A stretch of 46,830 nucleotides of DNA from an uncultured Ruminococcus sp. (lineage in GTDB: Bacteria > Bacillota > Clostridia > Oscillospirales > Acutalibacteraceae): the NCBI GenBank assembly GCA_902785425.1, contig CACZYP010000019.1, forward strand, positions 1-46,830, in the 5' to 3' direction. Below, in pieces: positions 1 to 8,987 of this stretch (within the stretch, counting starts at the first letter, position 1; every line of letters starts with the position of its first letter). The position numbers and the translations under genes are program-made. Under the pieces are notes generated by a model. That model was given only the letters and a program-made list of their open reading frames with translations, was not told where the DNA came from and did not search any database.

Positions 1-105
1 GCGGCAACGTCTGCCACCGGCAGACCGCACCCTGCGGTCGTTTCGTGCAACCTGACTGAAAATCTGACGGCGCAATATGGACACTCGATTTAATCAGTGC
101 CTCCT
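1..105 (-). mobile_element. MITE-like repeat, family A, copy 1 (cut by window edge)
   Basis: The right end of a small dispersed repeat. Positions 36-105 match, in reverse complement, the left part of the copy at 18896-19069. This match covers the terminal sequence ending CAGTGCCTCC and the internal GAAACGACCG block. A TA dinucleotide follows at 106-107, as at the other copies. The part nearest the window edge is unlike the other copies and holds two GC-rich palindromes (9-25 and 23-39). No reading frame is present, so it is non-autonomous. Confidence 0.7.
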
Positions 106-399
106 TAGGTCTGAAGCATAAAAGCCGTTACAGGGCAGCCGGGGCGGTGTTTATAAAAGCTGCTTCGGATATGTAGGTTATGCTTTGTTTCTGTTTTTAT
201 GTATGATCGTTTTTGTTTCGTCTAATAAACCTGCATCAATAATTGTGTATCAAAACAACTGCACATATCATCACTCTCCGAAATGTGACGACAATGTGTA
301 TTTTGTGTTCATCGCAGAGTCAAAAATATTCACAAAGCATACATGTAGTTAGCTATAATTGTTTATAGTGATGAAGTTGAAAAATTTGTCGAAAAGATA
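106..399. other. Intergenic stretch with no recognised gene
   Basis: No convincing reading frame, RNA gene or repeat seen between the repeat end and the promoter of the LytTR gene. The sequence becomes AT-rich after about 180. Confidence 0.5.
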
Positions 400-428
400 T
401 TGAAAAATAATGATCATAATTGTATAAT
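400..428 (+). promoter_or_regulatory. Promoter of the LytTR gene
   Basis: TTGAAA (400-405), a 17-base spacer and TATAAT (423-428). This is a near-consensus vegetative promoter about 130 bases before the start of the LytTR gene, leaving a leader of roughly 120 bases. Confidence 0.65.
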
Positions 429-557
429 GAACAATGCTTAAATACAAAATTAAATTTCTGTATAGATATTGCTGTAAGTATGATAAGAGAAAGCGTCTCG
501 TTTTATAACATGAGCAGATACTAAGCAGTTTCTATGCAGGGCAGAAGGGGTTATACT

Positions 558-1172
558 ATGAATGCAGCATTGTGTGTATGTGATCTGTTTGAAACGAACC
601 AGCTTATCGAAGTTTTGCAAAAGTTTTATACCGGCCGTGAACGGGAGCTGAAGATAAGCTGCTTTTTTGATGTCTTTGCTCTTAAAAAATGCCGTGATAT
701 CGAGAGCTTTGACATTGTTTTTATCGGCAAAGCAGTGCAGGACGGCGAAGCTGTTTCGTGTCTTGCGAAAAGTTCGATCGTTGTAAACGATACGTTTGAT
801 GAACGGGATATTTTTGACATTCTGACTTGTGCAGAAAAATGCCGCCGGAAAACTGTTACTGTGCGCTGCGGCAGCACATACATTGAAATTCCATTGGATC
901 AAATAACGTTTATCGAAAGCGGATACAATGTCTGTACGATACATACTGTAAAAAACAGCTCCTTTATAACAAAGTATACGCTTTCACACCTTGAAGATAT
1001 ACTGACAGATTCGTTTTATCGCTGTCATAAGAGCTACATAGTTAATATGGATCACATTAAGTCTGCCGATACAGATTTTGTTATGACTACAGGAGAAAGA
1101 GTTCTTATCAGGCAAAAAGAGCGCAGAAAGATCAAGGATAAGTTCCGGGTATACAAAGCGCTGAGAGCGTGA
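558..1172 (+). CDS. LytTR-family transcriptional regulator
   Basis: A 204-residue protein with a C-terminal LytTR DNA-binding domain (about residues 100-200). Recognisable family sequence includes FIESGYNVCTIHT and FYRCHKSYIVNMDHI. The N-terminal 100 residues have receiver-like size and position but no clear phospho-acceptor Asp pattern, so it may be a degenerate receiver. LytTR regulators usually bind direct repeats upstream of secretion, quorum or cell-surface genes. No sensor kinase lies beside it; a secreted protease follows on the opposite strand. The start at 558 is chosen because AGGGG precedes it by 9 bases; an ATG at 534 is in frame but lacks a ribosome site. Its targets are unknown. 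Confidence 0.85.
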   Translation: MNAALCVCDLFETNQLIEVLQKFYTGRERELKISCFFDVFALKKCRDIESFDIVFIGKAVQDGEAVSCLAKSSIVVNDTFDERDIFDILTCAEKCRRKTVTVRCGSTYIEIPLDQITFIESGYNVCTIHTVKNSSFITKYTLSHLEDILTDSFYRCHKSYIVNMDHIKSADTDFVMTTGERVLIRQKERRKIKDKFRVYKALRA

Positions 1173-1193
1173 TCAATACCGTTTCTTGATTAA

Positions 1194-1349
1194 TACTAAA
1201 ATTCAATAAAACACTTTAATCCTTTTCGGTCTAATTTCCGCAATACTGCGTCATCAGGCTTGAAATACGACAGTATTCCGGCGCCTTCTTCCTTGTCTTG
1301 CGAAGATTATCCTCGAAAATCCTTTAAAGGTTTTAATTGAAAATTAGTA
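1194..1349 (-). mobile_element. MITE-like repeat, family B, copy 1
   Basis: About 156 bases with imperfect terminal inverted repeats: CTAAAATTCAATAAAAC at the left and, on the other strand, CTAATTTTCAATTAAAAC at the right. A TA dinucleotide lies at each edge, the target-duplication pattern of IS630/Tc1-like transposition. There is no coding capacity. Its middle contains, on the minus strand, CCGGAATACTGTCGTATTTC, which is nearly identical to a block inside family A copy 3. The two families are therefore related or mosaic. It lies between two converging genes. Confidence 0.65.
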
Positions 1350-1390
1350 TAAAAGCTTATAAAGGTTTTGGTCAGGATCAATAAAACAAC

Positions 1391-1422
1391 AAAGAGCCGC
1401 CCGAATAACCGAGCGGCTCTTT
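1391..1422 (-). terminator. Terminator of the cysteine protease gene
   Basis: A 10-bp perfect stem AAAGAGCCGC / GCGGCTCTTT with a 12-base loop, followed on the minus strand by a T-rich tract. It starts 14 bases after the stop codon of the protease gene. Confidence 0.85.
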
Positions 1423-1435
1423 ATCATATCATATA

Positions 1436-4400
1436 TCACATTGCTGTGATCGTGCCGTTTGAATACTTGTATGTACCCTTTGTAAAGTAGTAGTTAGCGC
1501 CGTTTCTGCTGTCCCAGTTGCCGTGACCGTCGTTGAAGCAAACATTTGCATGATCTGCGCTGCCGAGGTCGATCGTGTACTTATGTGTGTAGCCGGGAAC
1601 TTCATTTGAAGCTTCCATTGCAACGCCCGGTACAGCCGTCCAAGCGCCGCTGCCTACCTGATAGTGGATGTTCGGCGTGGAGTAGCCCTTGTAGTAGATA
1701 ACAACTGCATTTAAAGGAGCGTCAGTTACCGTGTACTCGATAGAACTGCTCGAAAGCACAGAACCGTTGCGTAAAAGATATGCTGTGATCTTGTAAGTGC
1801 CTGCCTCAGCGGGAGTCCAGCTTGCGGAATAATCGGAGTTTACAGAGAGACTCGTTATGCTGTCACCGTTGGAAACTGTATATCTGTATTCCATCATTGT
1901 AAACGGGAAAGCAACATCCATAGAAACCTTAACTGTTTCGCCTGCGGAAGCTGTGGGCTTGTTTGTATTGATATTCTTGATGAAAGGTTCGTTGAATACG
2001 ATCGTATCGGTAACCTCTGTTGTTTTTCCTTCTGCGTCCATAACATACACCTTTATCGTGTAATCGCCCATCATATCGGGGGTGAATACTGCTGTATTGC
2101 TGTCGGAATAGTCTTTGAATACAAATTCGCTGCCTGAGTAAACGTAAGCGAATTTGTACTGGTACGGCGCTGTGCCGCCTGCTGCATCACATGTAACGTC
2201 TACGGATTCACCTCTGATGATCTCACGAGAGGAAAGCGTAAGCGATGCTTTGAGCTGATTGTCGTCGTAGGGAGTGATAGTGCCGTAATTAAATGTATAT
2301 GTGCCTTTTTCAAAGCAGTAGTTTGAGCCGTTGTTGTTGTCCCATGAGTTGTAGCCGTTGTTGAAGCATACCTGTACATTTGAGCCGCTTCCGAGATCGA
2401 TAGTATAGCTGTGAGTATAGCCGGGAACGGAATCGTCTCTGTTCATCGCAGCGCCGGGAGCTGTTGTCCAGTTTTTGCCGTCGATGCCGTAGTGAATGTA
2501 AGGAGCAGCGAATCCGCCCTTGTAGTAGATCTTTACTGTATTATCAGATACGCTGAAAGTCTTTGAGCATTCGCCGTATTTTACCGAGTTGTAAACAAGC
2601 TCGCACTTAACTGTATACAAGCCTGTCTTTGCGGCAGTCCATGTAAGAGAGTGGTCGTCGTTTGCAGTATACTCTGTCGAAATGCCGTTATTTGTAATTG
2701 TATACTTATAATCCGAAGCGCCGAAAAGGGAAGAAACATAGTTTTCGGTCGGTCTGAATGTTACTGTCTGTCCCTTATAAATATTATTTGCATTGCAGTT
2801 GAGCTGTCCGAGAGAAGGATTAACAACATATTTGTCGATCTCAGCCTCAGCTTCCGTTCCTTCTGCGTCTTTTATGCGAACAGTGAACTTGTGGTTTCCT
2901 ACATCTTCAAGAAGCTTTTCAACGGAAGATTCCGAACTCCAGTCGCTGAGAAATGTTGTCTCACCGTTGTGAGCCATTTCAAAACGATACTGATAAGGAG
3001 CAGCGCCGCCGATAGCTTTTGCCTTTATGTCTGCTATTCCGGGAGCGCTGAGCGTGCTGTTGCCGTCAACTGATGCGGAGATCTTTGCTTTTAGCTCACC
3101 GTCAAGAACAACATCGGAAACGTTGTAAGTTTTAGTTGATTTGTTGATCGTTACGGGAGTATCTCCAAGTACATCGTATTCCATGTTGTTTTCGGGGTAA
3201 ACAAACTTAAGCTCTTTTATAGTGATGGGAGTGTCTACAAATTCACCGTATAAGAGTATCTCCCAGTTGTAATCGTCTATGTTTTCGGGAGTGATGCCGG
3301 GAACAACATTGTTAAGGTCAATGTACATAGTACCGTCACCCAAACCGGTTCTTCCGTTGTACGAATAGTTTCTGTCATTTTTGCACAAAGATGTATAATA
3401 TGAAAGCTTATGAGGAAAGTCAGCGGAACTATAATACTCGTTGTTGTTTTTTCCCTTTGCAGAGATATAGAGTTTTGTATCATAACGATTTGCAGTGTTG
3501 AGAGTATACTTAAGAAATACGCCCGAGCAGCGGTCTGTGTCGTCTGCTGTCATAACGCTTACGTTGCAGAAAATAGTAAATCTTGATGACGGATTAGAAT
3601 AATCCGGAACTGCGGAAACTTCATTCAAAGCGTCGTAAGCGACCCAGAAGAAGCCGTCGTTACCGCTTTCAAGACCCCACGAGTTTGCGATCTTGAATGC
3701 ACCCATCTCGCCGTTGTCAATGCGGTCGTTGTTGTTTACGTCGATCCAGATGTTGTCGTTGTAGCCGACAAGTGTCATTTTGTGTCCGCTGCGGCCTTTT
3801 GACTGATAAGCAGCGATCTCACCGGCGTGACTGTTATCAACGTTGGGATCATCGGATCGTTTTATGATCTTCTTGTCCCAAGATGAGAAAGCTGTGCTTA
3901 CGCATACAAGGCTGCCGTTGCTGAGCGCTGTTTTTAATGCGTCAAGGTCGGGGTCTTTTGCGTCGGTCACAGGTGTGCCGTCGGGAGAAACGGGGTAATC
4001 AAGCTCGTAAATGTGACCGTCGTAGTTTACCGTAGTTCTGAAGTACGAGTAATCGATCATTCTGTTGTGCGCAGCGTGCTCCCAGATGTCGTTTTCTGCG
4101 TGCCATGAAAGGTAGTTTTCCTCGGGATCGGAGTAATACTTTTCGGGAACCTCGGTTACTGTTGCCGCACCCATAGCCTTGAGTACCTCATATGCCTTAT
4201 TTTCCGATGTGCCGTTGTCTTTGCCGTAGTTGCACAGATTGTATGTCCACATGGGAGAATATGTGTTCTCTCTCGTTGTGGGGATACCTCTTGCTTTGTT
4301 GATCGTGTAAGTGTACTGGTAGTACGTAGTTGCCCAGGCGACGCAGGAACCGATATAGCCCTGATCGCCGATAGGGGGGAAGTAGACAGAGTTCTCGTTT

Positions 4401-4738
4401 TCGGTGTTGTCTACAGAATCGGGAAGAGCTGCAGCGGCAGCTTTTCTCATTCTTCTGTTCTCTTTGATGCCTGCGAATTCCTTGTAATCCTCTGCCGAAT
4501 TGATCGTGTTTTCACTGCCGTTCTCGTCGATATCATCGGGATCAGTGAAATCCCCCGTTGCTCTGGTAACATAGTCGTTGATAACGTCGCCGTTCTCGTC
4601 AACTATCCAGCCGTGTGAATTTGCCTGTGTGCCTTCGGTCGTATCGTCTGTTTCTGCTGCGAGCGCTGCCGTTGAGGCAGACATAATAAGCGCCGAAGCA
4701 AGAGACATGGACACAACTCTCCTGAGTAATTTGTTCAT
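1436..4738 (-). CDS. Secreted papain-family cysteine protease with two CBM25/26-like starch-binding modules
   Basis: A 1100-residue secreted protein. Signal peptide at residues 1-28, cutting near ALAA-ET. A C1A (papain) domain spans about 105-375: the catalytic Cys lies in GYIGSCVAWA (Cys132), the His in GRSGHKMTLVGY (His319) and the Asn in IANSWG (Asn352). Two homologous 90-residue modules (about 735-824 and 1012-1100) start with V-x-IYYKG and share IHY, a WT..PG core and a WD-x-x-NG-x-NY motif, typical of CBM25/26 starch-binding modules. Ig/PKD-like segments with the pattern APYQY(K/R)F lie between. There is no dockerin and no cell-wall anchor. The start at 4738 follows TAGGAG; an upstream ATG at 4774 lacks a ribosome site. 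It probably acts on proteins at starch granules or on the cell's own starch-degrading apparatus; substrate not shown. Confidence 0.85.
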   Translation of the reverse strand: MNKLLRRVVSMSLASALIMSASTAALAAETDDTTEGTQANSHGWIVDENGDVINDYVTRATGDFTDPDDIDENGSENTINSAEDYKEFAGIKENRRMRKAAAAALPDSVDNTENENSVYFPPIGDQGYIGSCVAWATTYYQYTYTINKARGIPTTRENTYSPMWTYNLCNYGKDNGTSENKAYEVLKAMGAATVTEVPEKYYSDPEENYLSWHAENDIWEHAAHNRMIDYSYFRTTVNYDGHIYELDYPVSPDGTPVTDAKDPDLDALKTALSNGSLVCVSTAFSSWDKKIIKRSDDPNVDNSHAGEIAAYQSKGRSGHKMTLVGYNDNIWIDVNNNDRIDNGEMGAFKIANSWGLESGNDGFFWVAYDALNEVSAVPDYSNPSSRFTIFCNVSVMTADDTDRCSGVFLKYTLNTANRYDTKLYISAKGKNNNEYYSSADFPHKLSYYTSLCKNDRNYSYNGRTGLGDGTMYIDLNNVVPGITPENIDDYNWEILLYGEFVDTPITIKELKFVYPENNMEYDVLGDTPVTINKSTKTYNVSDVVLDGELKAKISASVDGNSTLSAPGIADIKAKAIGGAAPYQYRFEMAHNGETTFLSDWSSESSVEKLLEDVGNHKFTVRIKDAEGTEAEAEIDKYVVNPSLGQLNCNANNIYKGQTVTFRPTENYVSSLFGASDYKYTITNNGISTEYTANDDHSLTWTAAKTGLYTVKCELVYNSVKYGECSKTFSVSDNTVKIYYKGGFAAPYIHYGIDGKNWTTAPGAAMNRDDSVPGYTHSYTIDLGSGSNVQVCFNNGYNSWDNNNGSNYCFEKGTYTFNYGTITPYDDNQLKASLTLSSREIIRGESVDVTCDAAGGTAPYQYKFAYVYSGSEFVFKDYSDSNTAVFTPDMMGDYTIKVYVMDAEGKTTEVTDTIVFNEPFIKNINTNKPTASAGETVKVSMDVAFPFTMMEYRYTVSNGDSITSLSVNSDYSASWTPAEAGTYKITAYLLRNGSVLSSSSIEYTVTDAPLNAVVIYYKGYSTPNIHYQVGSGAWTAVPGVAMEASNEVPGYTHKYTIDLGSADHANVCFNDGHGNWDSRNGANYYFTKGTYKYSNGTITAM

Positions 4739-4765
4739 AATGACTTCTCCTAAGTTTATGGTTAT

Positions 4766-4794
4766 ATTATACAATGAAAATCAATAGAATTCTA
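4766..4794 (-). promoter_or_regulatory. Possible promoter of the cysteine protease gene
   Basis: TATAAT on the minus strand (4771-4766), 28 bases before the start codon. The -35 position 17 bases upstream reads TAGAAT, far from consensus, so the promoter may need an activator. Confidence 0.4.
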
Positions 4795-5147
4795 CACTTT
4801 GCACAAAGTTTCAGAAAAATCATTCTTTTGTACAGACCTCACTTGTGTGGTTGATATTTTTTTAACGAATTTTCTGTTAAATCAAGGAGGATCATATGAT
4901 CTGAAAGAAAATTGTATATTTTTTAAACGCAGTTCAGATTATTATTTGTTTATTGTAAAATTATTACAAAAGATGAATATCACGGTCAGATAAGCACTTT
5001 CGTGATCACTTTTTTGTTGTAATAAAGCGCTTTTTTATGTTAAAATGCTGAGTTATTAATACAAAAGCGGACAAGAGTGTGCTATTTGCTGCAAACAGGG
5101 CGGTTGTCAAACTATACAAAAATTACAGAATAACAGCAAAATACTTG
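4795..5147. other. AT-rich intergenic stretch, no gene recognised
   Basis: A divergent intergenic region between the protease and the SbcD-like gene. Short frames exist but have no convincing ribosome site or family resemblance. Nothing else was recognised before the promoter at 5148. Confidence 0.5.
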
Positions 5148-5177
5148 TTGACATAACTTATAAATGTGTTGTATAAT
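5148..5177 (+). promoter_or_regulatory. Promoter upstream of the SbcD/SbcC-like pair
   Basis: TTGACA (5148-5153), an 18-base spacer and TATAAT (5172-5177). The next genes downstream on this strand are the nuclease/ATPase pair at 5351. A degenerate repeat lies in the leader. Confidence 0.65.
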
Positions 5178-5239
5178 TGATGTATGGTATAATTGCCAAA
5201 ATGGGCTATTTATTGTTATTTGTTCCGGTTCTTGATCAA

Positions 5240-5323
5240 AAGCTTTAAAAGTTTTTCAATGATGATTTTTGCAAGACGAGGAAGAAGCCGCAGGCTGCCG
5301 CCTGTCAAGGCTGATGCAGTATT
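5240..5323 (+). mobile_element. Degenerate family B repeat in the leader of the SbcD-like gene
   Basis: Recognised by alignment to the reverse complement of 1194-1349. Shared blocks are CTTTAAAAG, then GCAAGAC-AGGAAGAAG-CGC, then TCAAG-CTGATG-CAGTATT, in the same order and similar spacing. The CCGGAATACTG core is replaced by a small GC-rich palindrome (GCAGGCTGCCGCCTG). The terminal repeats are not recognisable, so it is probably an old or internally altered copy. Confidence 0.5.
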
Positions 5324-5350
5324 ATAAATGATATTAAAAGAGGCGCAGGT

Positions 5351-6481
5351 ATGCTTAGAGTATTTGTCACAGGTGATAATCATATAGGATTGAAATATAA
5401 AAGCCATGAGAAGTCTGATGTGCTTGCCGCAAGCAGGCTTACCGCATTTGAAAGTATGGTCGATGCTGCCAATGATGAAGCATGCAGTTTATTTGTAATA
5501 ACGGGCGATCTTTTTGAGAATACGTATGATATTTCCAAAAAAGAGATCACCGCACTGCTTGAGATGCTGTCGGGATTCAAAGGCACAGTCGCAATACTTC
5601 CCGGCAATCATGACTATTATGACGACGATGTTAAGGTGTGGCGGTATTTTAAAGATGCAGTTTCAGAGTTCGATAATATAATGCTTCTGAGTGAGTATCG
5701 TCCTTATGCGCTCACGATAGACGACAAAGAAGTCGTGCTGTATCCTGCGCTGTGCAGGTCGCTTCATTCCGCACCGGGTGAAAATAATCTCGGTTGGATA
5801 AAGGACGAAAATATAACTCCCGGCGCTGCCTGCCGCATAGGTATCGCACACGGCGCTGTAGAGGGTGAAACTATCGACCGTGAGGGCGTGTACTTTCTTA
5901 TGAATCGCTCCGAGCTTGAGAGCGTTCCTGTAGATGTTTGGCTTATCGGTCATACGCATGTGCCGTTTCCGTCCGACCTTTCGGAGAAGTTCAAGGCGTG
6001 CGATAAGATATTGAATCCAGGTACGCACGTTCAGACTGACGTTGCCTGCGGCAGCGAAGGCGTTTGCTTTATTGTGGAGATCGATAACGACAAAACGATA
6101 CGTGCAAAGAAGTTTGTTTCGGGAAATCTTCGCTTTTTCAGAAAAGAGATCGATGTCAGTGCGGAAACCATGAAAGAAACGCTGAAAAGAGAGCTGTCAG
6201 CATTTCCCGATAACAGCGTTGTCGAAATAAAAATATCGGGTTCCGTTACGCCCGAGGAGTATGAAGACCGTGACGATACGGTAAACGATCTTTTGTCACG
6301 CTTCATCGAAGCGTCTTACGATGACAGCAGTCTGAGCAGGATCATCTCAAAGGAACTTATAGATTCCGAATTTGCACAGACATCGTTTTCTGCCGGGTTT
6401 CTTACTGCGCTTCTGAGTGATCCGAAAGAAGCGCAGCTTGCTTATGAGCTTCTTGATTCTCTGAAAAAGGAGGGCAAATGA
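5351..6481 (+). CDS. SbcD/YhaO-like metallophosphoesterase (DNA repair exonuclease)
   Basis: 376 residues with the calcineurin-like phosphoesterase fold at the N-terminus. The metal-binding motifs are visible in order: GDNHIG (about residue 8), GDLFEN (about 54), PGNHDYY (about 81) and a later GHTHVPF (about 200). These bind two metal ions in SbcD/Mre11-type nucleases. The C-terminal 150 residues resemble the capping region. The next gene starts 1 base after its stop and encodes an SbcC/YhaN-like ATPase, so the pair probably forms one complex that trims blocked or hairpin DNA ends. The symbol is left blank because SbcD and YhaO cannot be told apart here. The start at 5351 has a GAGG 7 bases upstream. 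Confidence 0.85.
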   Translation: MLRVFVTGDNHIGLKYKSHEKSDVLAASRLTAFESMVDAANDEACSLFVITGDLFENTYDISKKEITALLEMLSGFKGTVAILPGNHDYYDDDVKVWRYFKDAVSEFDNIMLLSEYRPYALTIDDKEVVLYPALCRSLHSAPGENNLGWIKDENITPGAACRIGIAHGAVEGETIDREGVYFLMNRSELESVPVDVWLIGHTHVPFPSDLSEKFKACDKILNPGTHVQTDVACGSEGVCFIVEIDNDKTIRAKKFVSGNLRFFRKEIDVSAETMKETLKRELSAFPDNSVVEIKISGSVTPEEYEDRDDTVNDLLSRFIEASYDDSSLSRIISKELIDSEFAQTSFSAGFLTALLSDPKEAQLAYELLDSLKKEGK

Positions 6482-6482
6482 C

Positions 6483-8867
6483 GTGAAGATCACAAATGTA
6501 TCCTGCTCGCAGTTTGCAGGCATAAAAGACCGTGATGTTTCGTTTGACGACGGTATCAATGTTGTGTTCGGTAAAAACGAAAGCGGTAAAAGCACGCTTG
6601 TGGAGCTTATCTCACGCACTCTTTTTCAGAATGTAAGGTTAGACAAAAGAAAAGACAAAGCTTTTATTTCCGATTATTTTCCGAGTGAGCGGAGGGACGG
6701 CAGCGAAAAGGGCGACTATATCGACGGAAAGCTCACATTCAGCTCTTCAAAAGGACGTTTTATGCTTTCAAAGGAGTGGGGCAGCGATTCACGATGTGTG
6801 CTTACCGTTCCTTCCGGAGACAAAATCAGGGATCAAAAGAAAATAGATTCGATCCTGCAGGAAGAACTGCTCTACGGCGAGGGCGTTTATTCAGAGATAC
6901 TTATGTCGTCCCGGTCGGCAGCGGAAGCAGCTTTGAAGACTATACTTGATCCGTCCGTAAATACAGACGCAAAAAAGGAGATAGTTGACGCTGCGTCTAA
7001 AGCTTTTCTTGAAACAGGCGGCGTTTCTATCGATGAGATAGGAGAAGCTATCGATCAAAAAATAGCCGTGATAGAAGGAAAGCATTGGGATCGTTTGCGC
7101 AGTGTTCCCGCTAAAAAGCAAGGCGGCGGAGATTGGGCTGTTGGTCTCGGTGAGATACATAAGGCATATTACGCCATGATAAAAGCAAAAAGCGAGCTTG
7201 ACGAGATAAACGAGCTGCAGAACAGAGCAGATAAAGCAGCCGCCCTTTTGAAAGCTGCAAATGAAAGCACAAAAGAAGCGGAAGAACAGCTTGAACGCTT
7301 CAACGAGTTCTTTGAAGCTCTCAATCTTCGCAGCAGAGATAAAAAGGAGCTTGCAAGAGTATCCGCAGATCTGAAAAGAGCGACCGATGCTCTCAGCGAC
7401 TGGCCCGAAAAGAATGATCTTCTTGACAAGGCACATGCGCTTTATAAAGAGATGCAGGATCGTGAGCTTCTTGATAAGTACGAGTCTGTGAAAACACTTG
7501 CAGATAAGATAGATGAGCTGAAAAGCAGAGTAGGCGGCCGTTCCTGCCCGACCGATACGGAGATCAGGCAGGTCAGAACAGCTCAGCGAAAGGCAGCAGA
7601 GCTTGAAAACAAGCTGTGCGGTATGAATATAAGTGCGGCTGTAAAGCTGTTCGGTGATAACGAGATAATTGTCAGATCGGTTCGCACGGGGGAGCTTGTT
7701 GATATCTCAAACGGTAAGGCAGAGCTTACGGAAGCTGTTACGATCGCAGTTCCCGGCGTTATGGAAATGCAGCTCAGCCCCGCCGATGTTGATGTTGACA
7801 TGATTAATAAAAAGACAGCGGAGCAGAAAGAGATCATAGAGACTGTGTTTACAAAGCACAGTGTGAAAACGTCTGAAGAGCTTGAAGAGCTTGCAAAGGA
7901 GCTTAAAGAGCTCGGCAATGAGATCGGCCGCACAGAAGAGCGGCTTGTGTTCAGGCTCGGTGATGATCCGCTTGATGATCTTGCATCAAAAGCCGGGGCT
8001 GTTTCGGACAGGATACGCCCAAAGCAGGATATAGCCGCTGATATCAGAGCGGTTTGCGGCGGCAGGGAGCTTTCTCGTTTTATTGCGGAAGCCGAAACGA
8101 TAACGAAACGCTATACCGACGAATACGGCAGCATTATTGAGCTTAAGGGCAATTGCTTTGAGCTTTATAAGAGGAAGGACGAGCTTGAAAGCTCTCTTCA
8201 AAACTCTGCTGATATTCCCGTGGAGTATGTATCGAAAGACCCCGAAGCTTACCGTAAAGAACTGATCGGCAGTGTCGAGAAGCAGAGAAGTCTTAAGGAA
8301 GCGGCTGTGTTTGAAAAATCGGCGGCTTTTGCAAGAACGGAGGGCCATTCGCTTCCCGATACGCAGGCTAAATACGAGGCTGCTGAAAGAGTTTTTGCGG
8401 AACAGAAAACGCTTCTTGATCATTGGGTACATATCAAAAGCGTTTATGAAGAAAAAAAGCAGAGTATCGATAACGATCCGCTGAGTGATATAGGTCAGAG
8501 CTTTGCAAAGTATCTTGCAATGATATCTGATAACAAGGTGGGATCCGAACTGCCCGAATCAGGCAGGCTCGATATGAATATATACAGCAGCGACAGTCTG
8601 GTAGACTATTCAAAGCTTTCAGAGGGTACGAAAGAAACGGTATCGCTTGCATTTCGTCTTGCGGTGCTCGATCATCTTTTTCCCGATGGCGGCGGAATGA
8701 TCGTTTTTGACGATCCGTTTGCCAATATGGACAGCGAGCGCACCGCCCGATCGTGTGAGCTTGTAAACGAATGTTCAAAGAAGAATCAGGTGATATTCCT
8801 TACCTGCAGCGAATCTTATATTGATTTGCTCGGCGGTAATTTGATCCGTATCGATTCTGTTATTTGA
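6483..8867 (+). CDS. SbcC/YhaN-like SMC-type ATPase
   Basis: 794 residues. The Walker A motif GKNESGKST lies near residue 30. Long charged coiled-coil segments fill about 220-330 and 440-650. The C-terminal ATPase half has the ABC-like signature KLSEGTKETVSLAFRLA and a Walker B MIVFDDPFANMD. It is shorter than E. coli SbcC (about 1050) and closer to YhaN/AAA_23-type proteins. It starts with GTG at 6483, one base after the SbcD-like stop, with AAGGAGGG upstream; an ATG at 6478 would stop at once. Its likely role is the ATP-dependent partner of the nuclease encoded just before it, acting on DNA ends. Confidence 0.85.
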   Translation: MKITNVSCSQFAGIKDRDVSFDDGINVVFGKNESGKSTLVELISRTLFQNVRLDKRKDKAFISDYFPSERRDGSEKGDYIDGKLTFSSSKGRFMLSKEWGSDSRCVLTVPSGDKIRDQKKIDSILQEELLYGEGVYSEILMSSRSAAEAALKTILDPSVNTDAKKEIVDAASKAFLETGGVSIDEIGEAIDQKIAVIEGKHWDRLRSVPAKKQGGGDWAVGLGEIHKAYYAMIKAKSELDEINELQNRADKAAALLKAANESTKEAEEQLERFNEFFEALNLRSRDKKELARVSADLKRATDALSDWPEKNDLLDKAHALYKEMQDRELLDKYESVKTLADKIDELKSRVGGRSCPTDTEIRQVRTAQRKAAELENKLCGMNISAAVKLFGDNEIIVRSVRTGELVDISNGKAELTEAVTIAVPGVMEMQLSPADVDVDMINKKTAEQKEIIETVFTKHSVKTSEELEELAKELKELGNEIGRTEERLVFRLGDDPLDDLASKAGAVSDRIRPKQDIAADIRAVCGGRELSRFIAEAETITKRYTDEYGSIIELKGNCFELYKRKDELESSLQNSADIPVEYVSKDPEAYRKELIGSVEKQRSLKEAAVFEKSAAFARTEGHSLPDTQAKYEAAERVFAEQKTLLDHWVHIKSVYEEKKQSIDNDPLSDIGQSFAKYLAMISDNKVGSELPESGRLDMNIYSSDSLVDYSKLSEGTKETVSLAFRLAVLDHLFPDGGGMIVFDDPFANMDSERTARSCELVNECSKKNQVIFLTCSESYIDLLGGNLIRIDSVI

Positions 8868-8870
8868 GAA

Positions 8871-8899
8871 TTGCATTTTTATGTCGTTTGTGGTAAAAT
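8871..8899 (+). promoter_or_regulatory. Promoter of the HD-GYP gene
   Basis: TTGCAT (8871-8876), a 17-base spacer and TAAAAT (8894-8899). It lies just after the ATPase stop and about 90 bases before the HD-GYP start, so the gene has its own promoter. Confidence 0.5.
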
Positions 8900-8987
8900 A
8901 ATACCAACAATACGGTTATTTTACATATAAGAAATTATTATGGTTAGTTTTGTTTTGTAGTTGTTTGTCATTTTGAAGGAGTGTATC

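Noticed and set aside
4799-4993. 64-codon frame downstream of the protease promoter
   Set aside because: No ribosome site, no homology seen, and it lies in AT-rich intergenic sequence.
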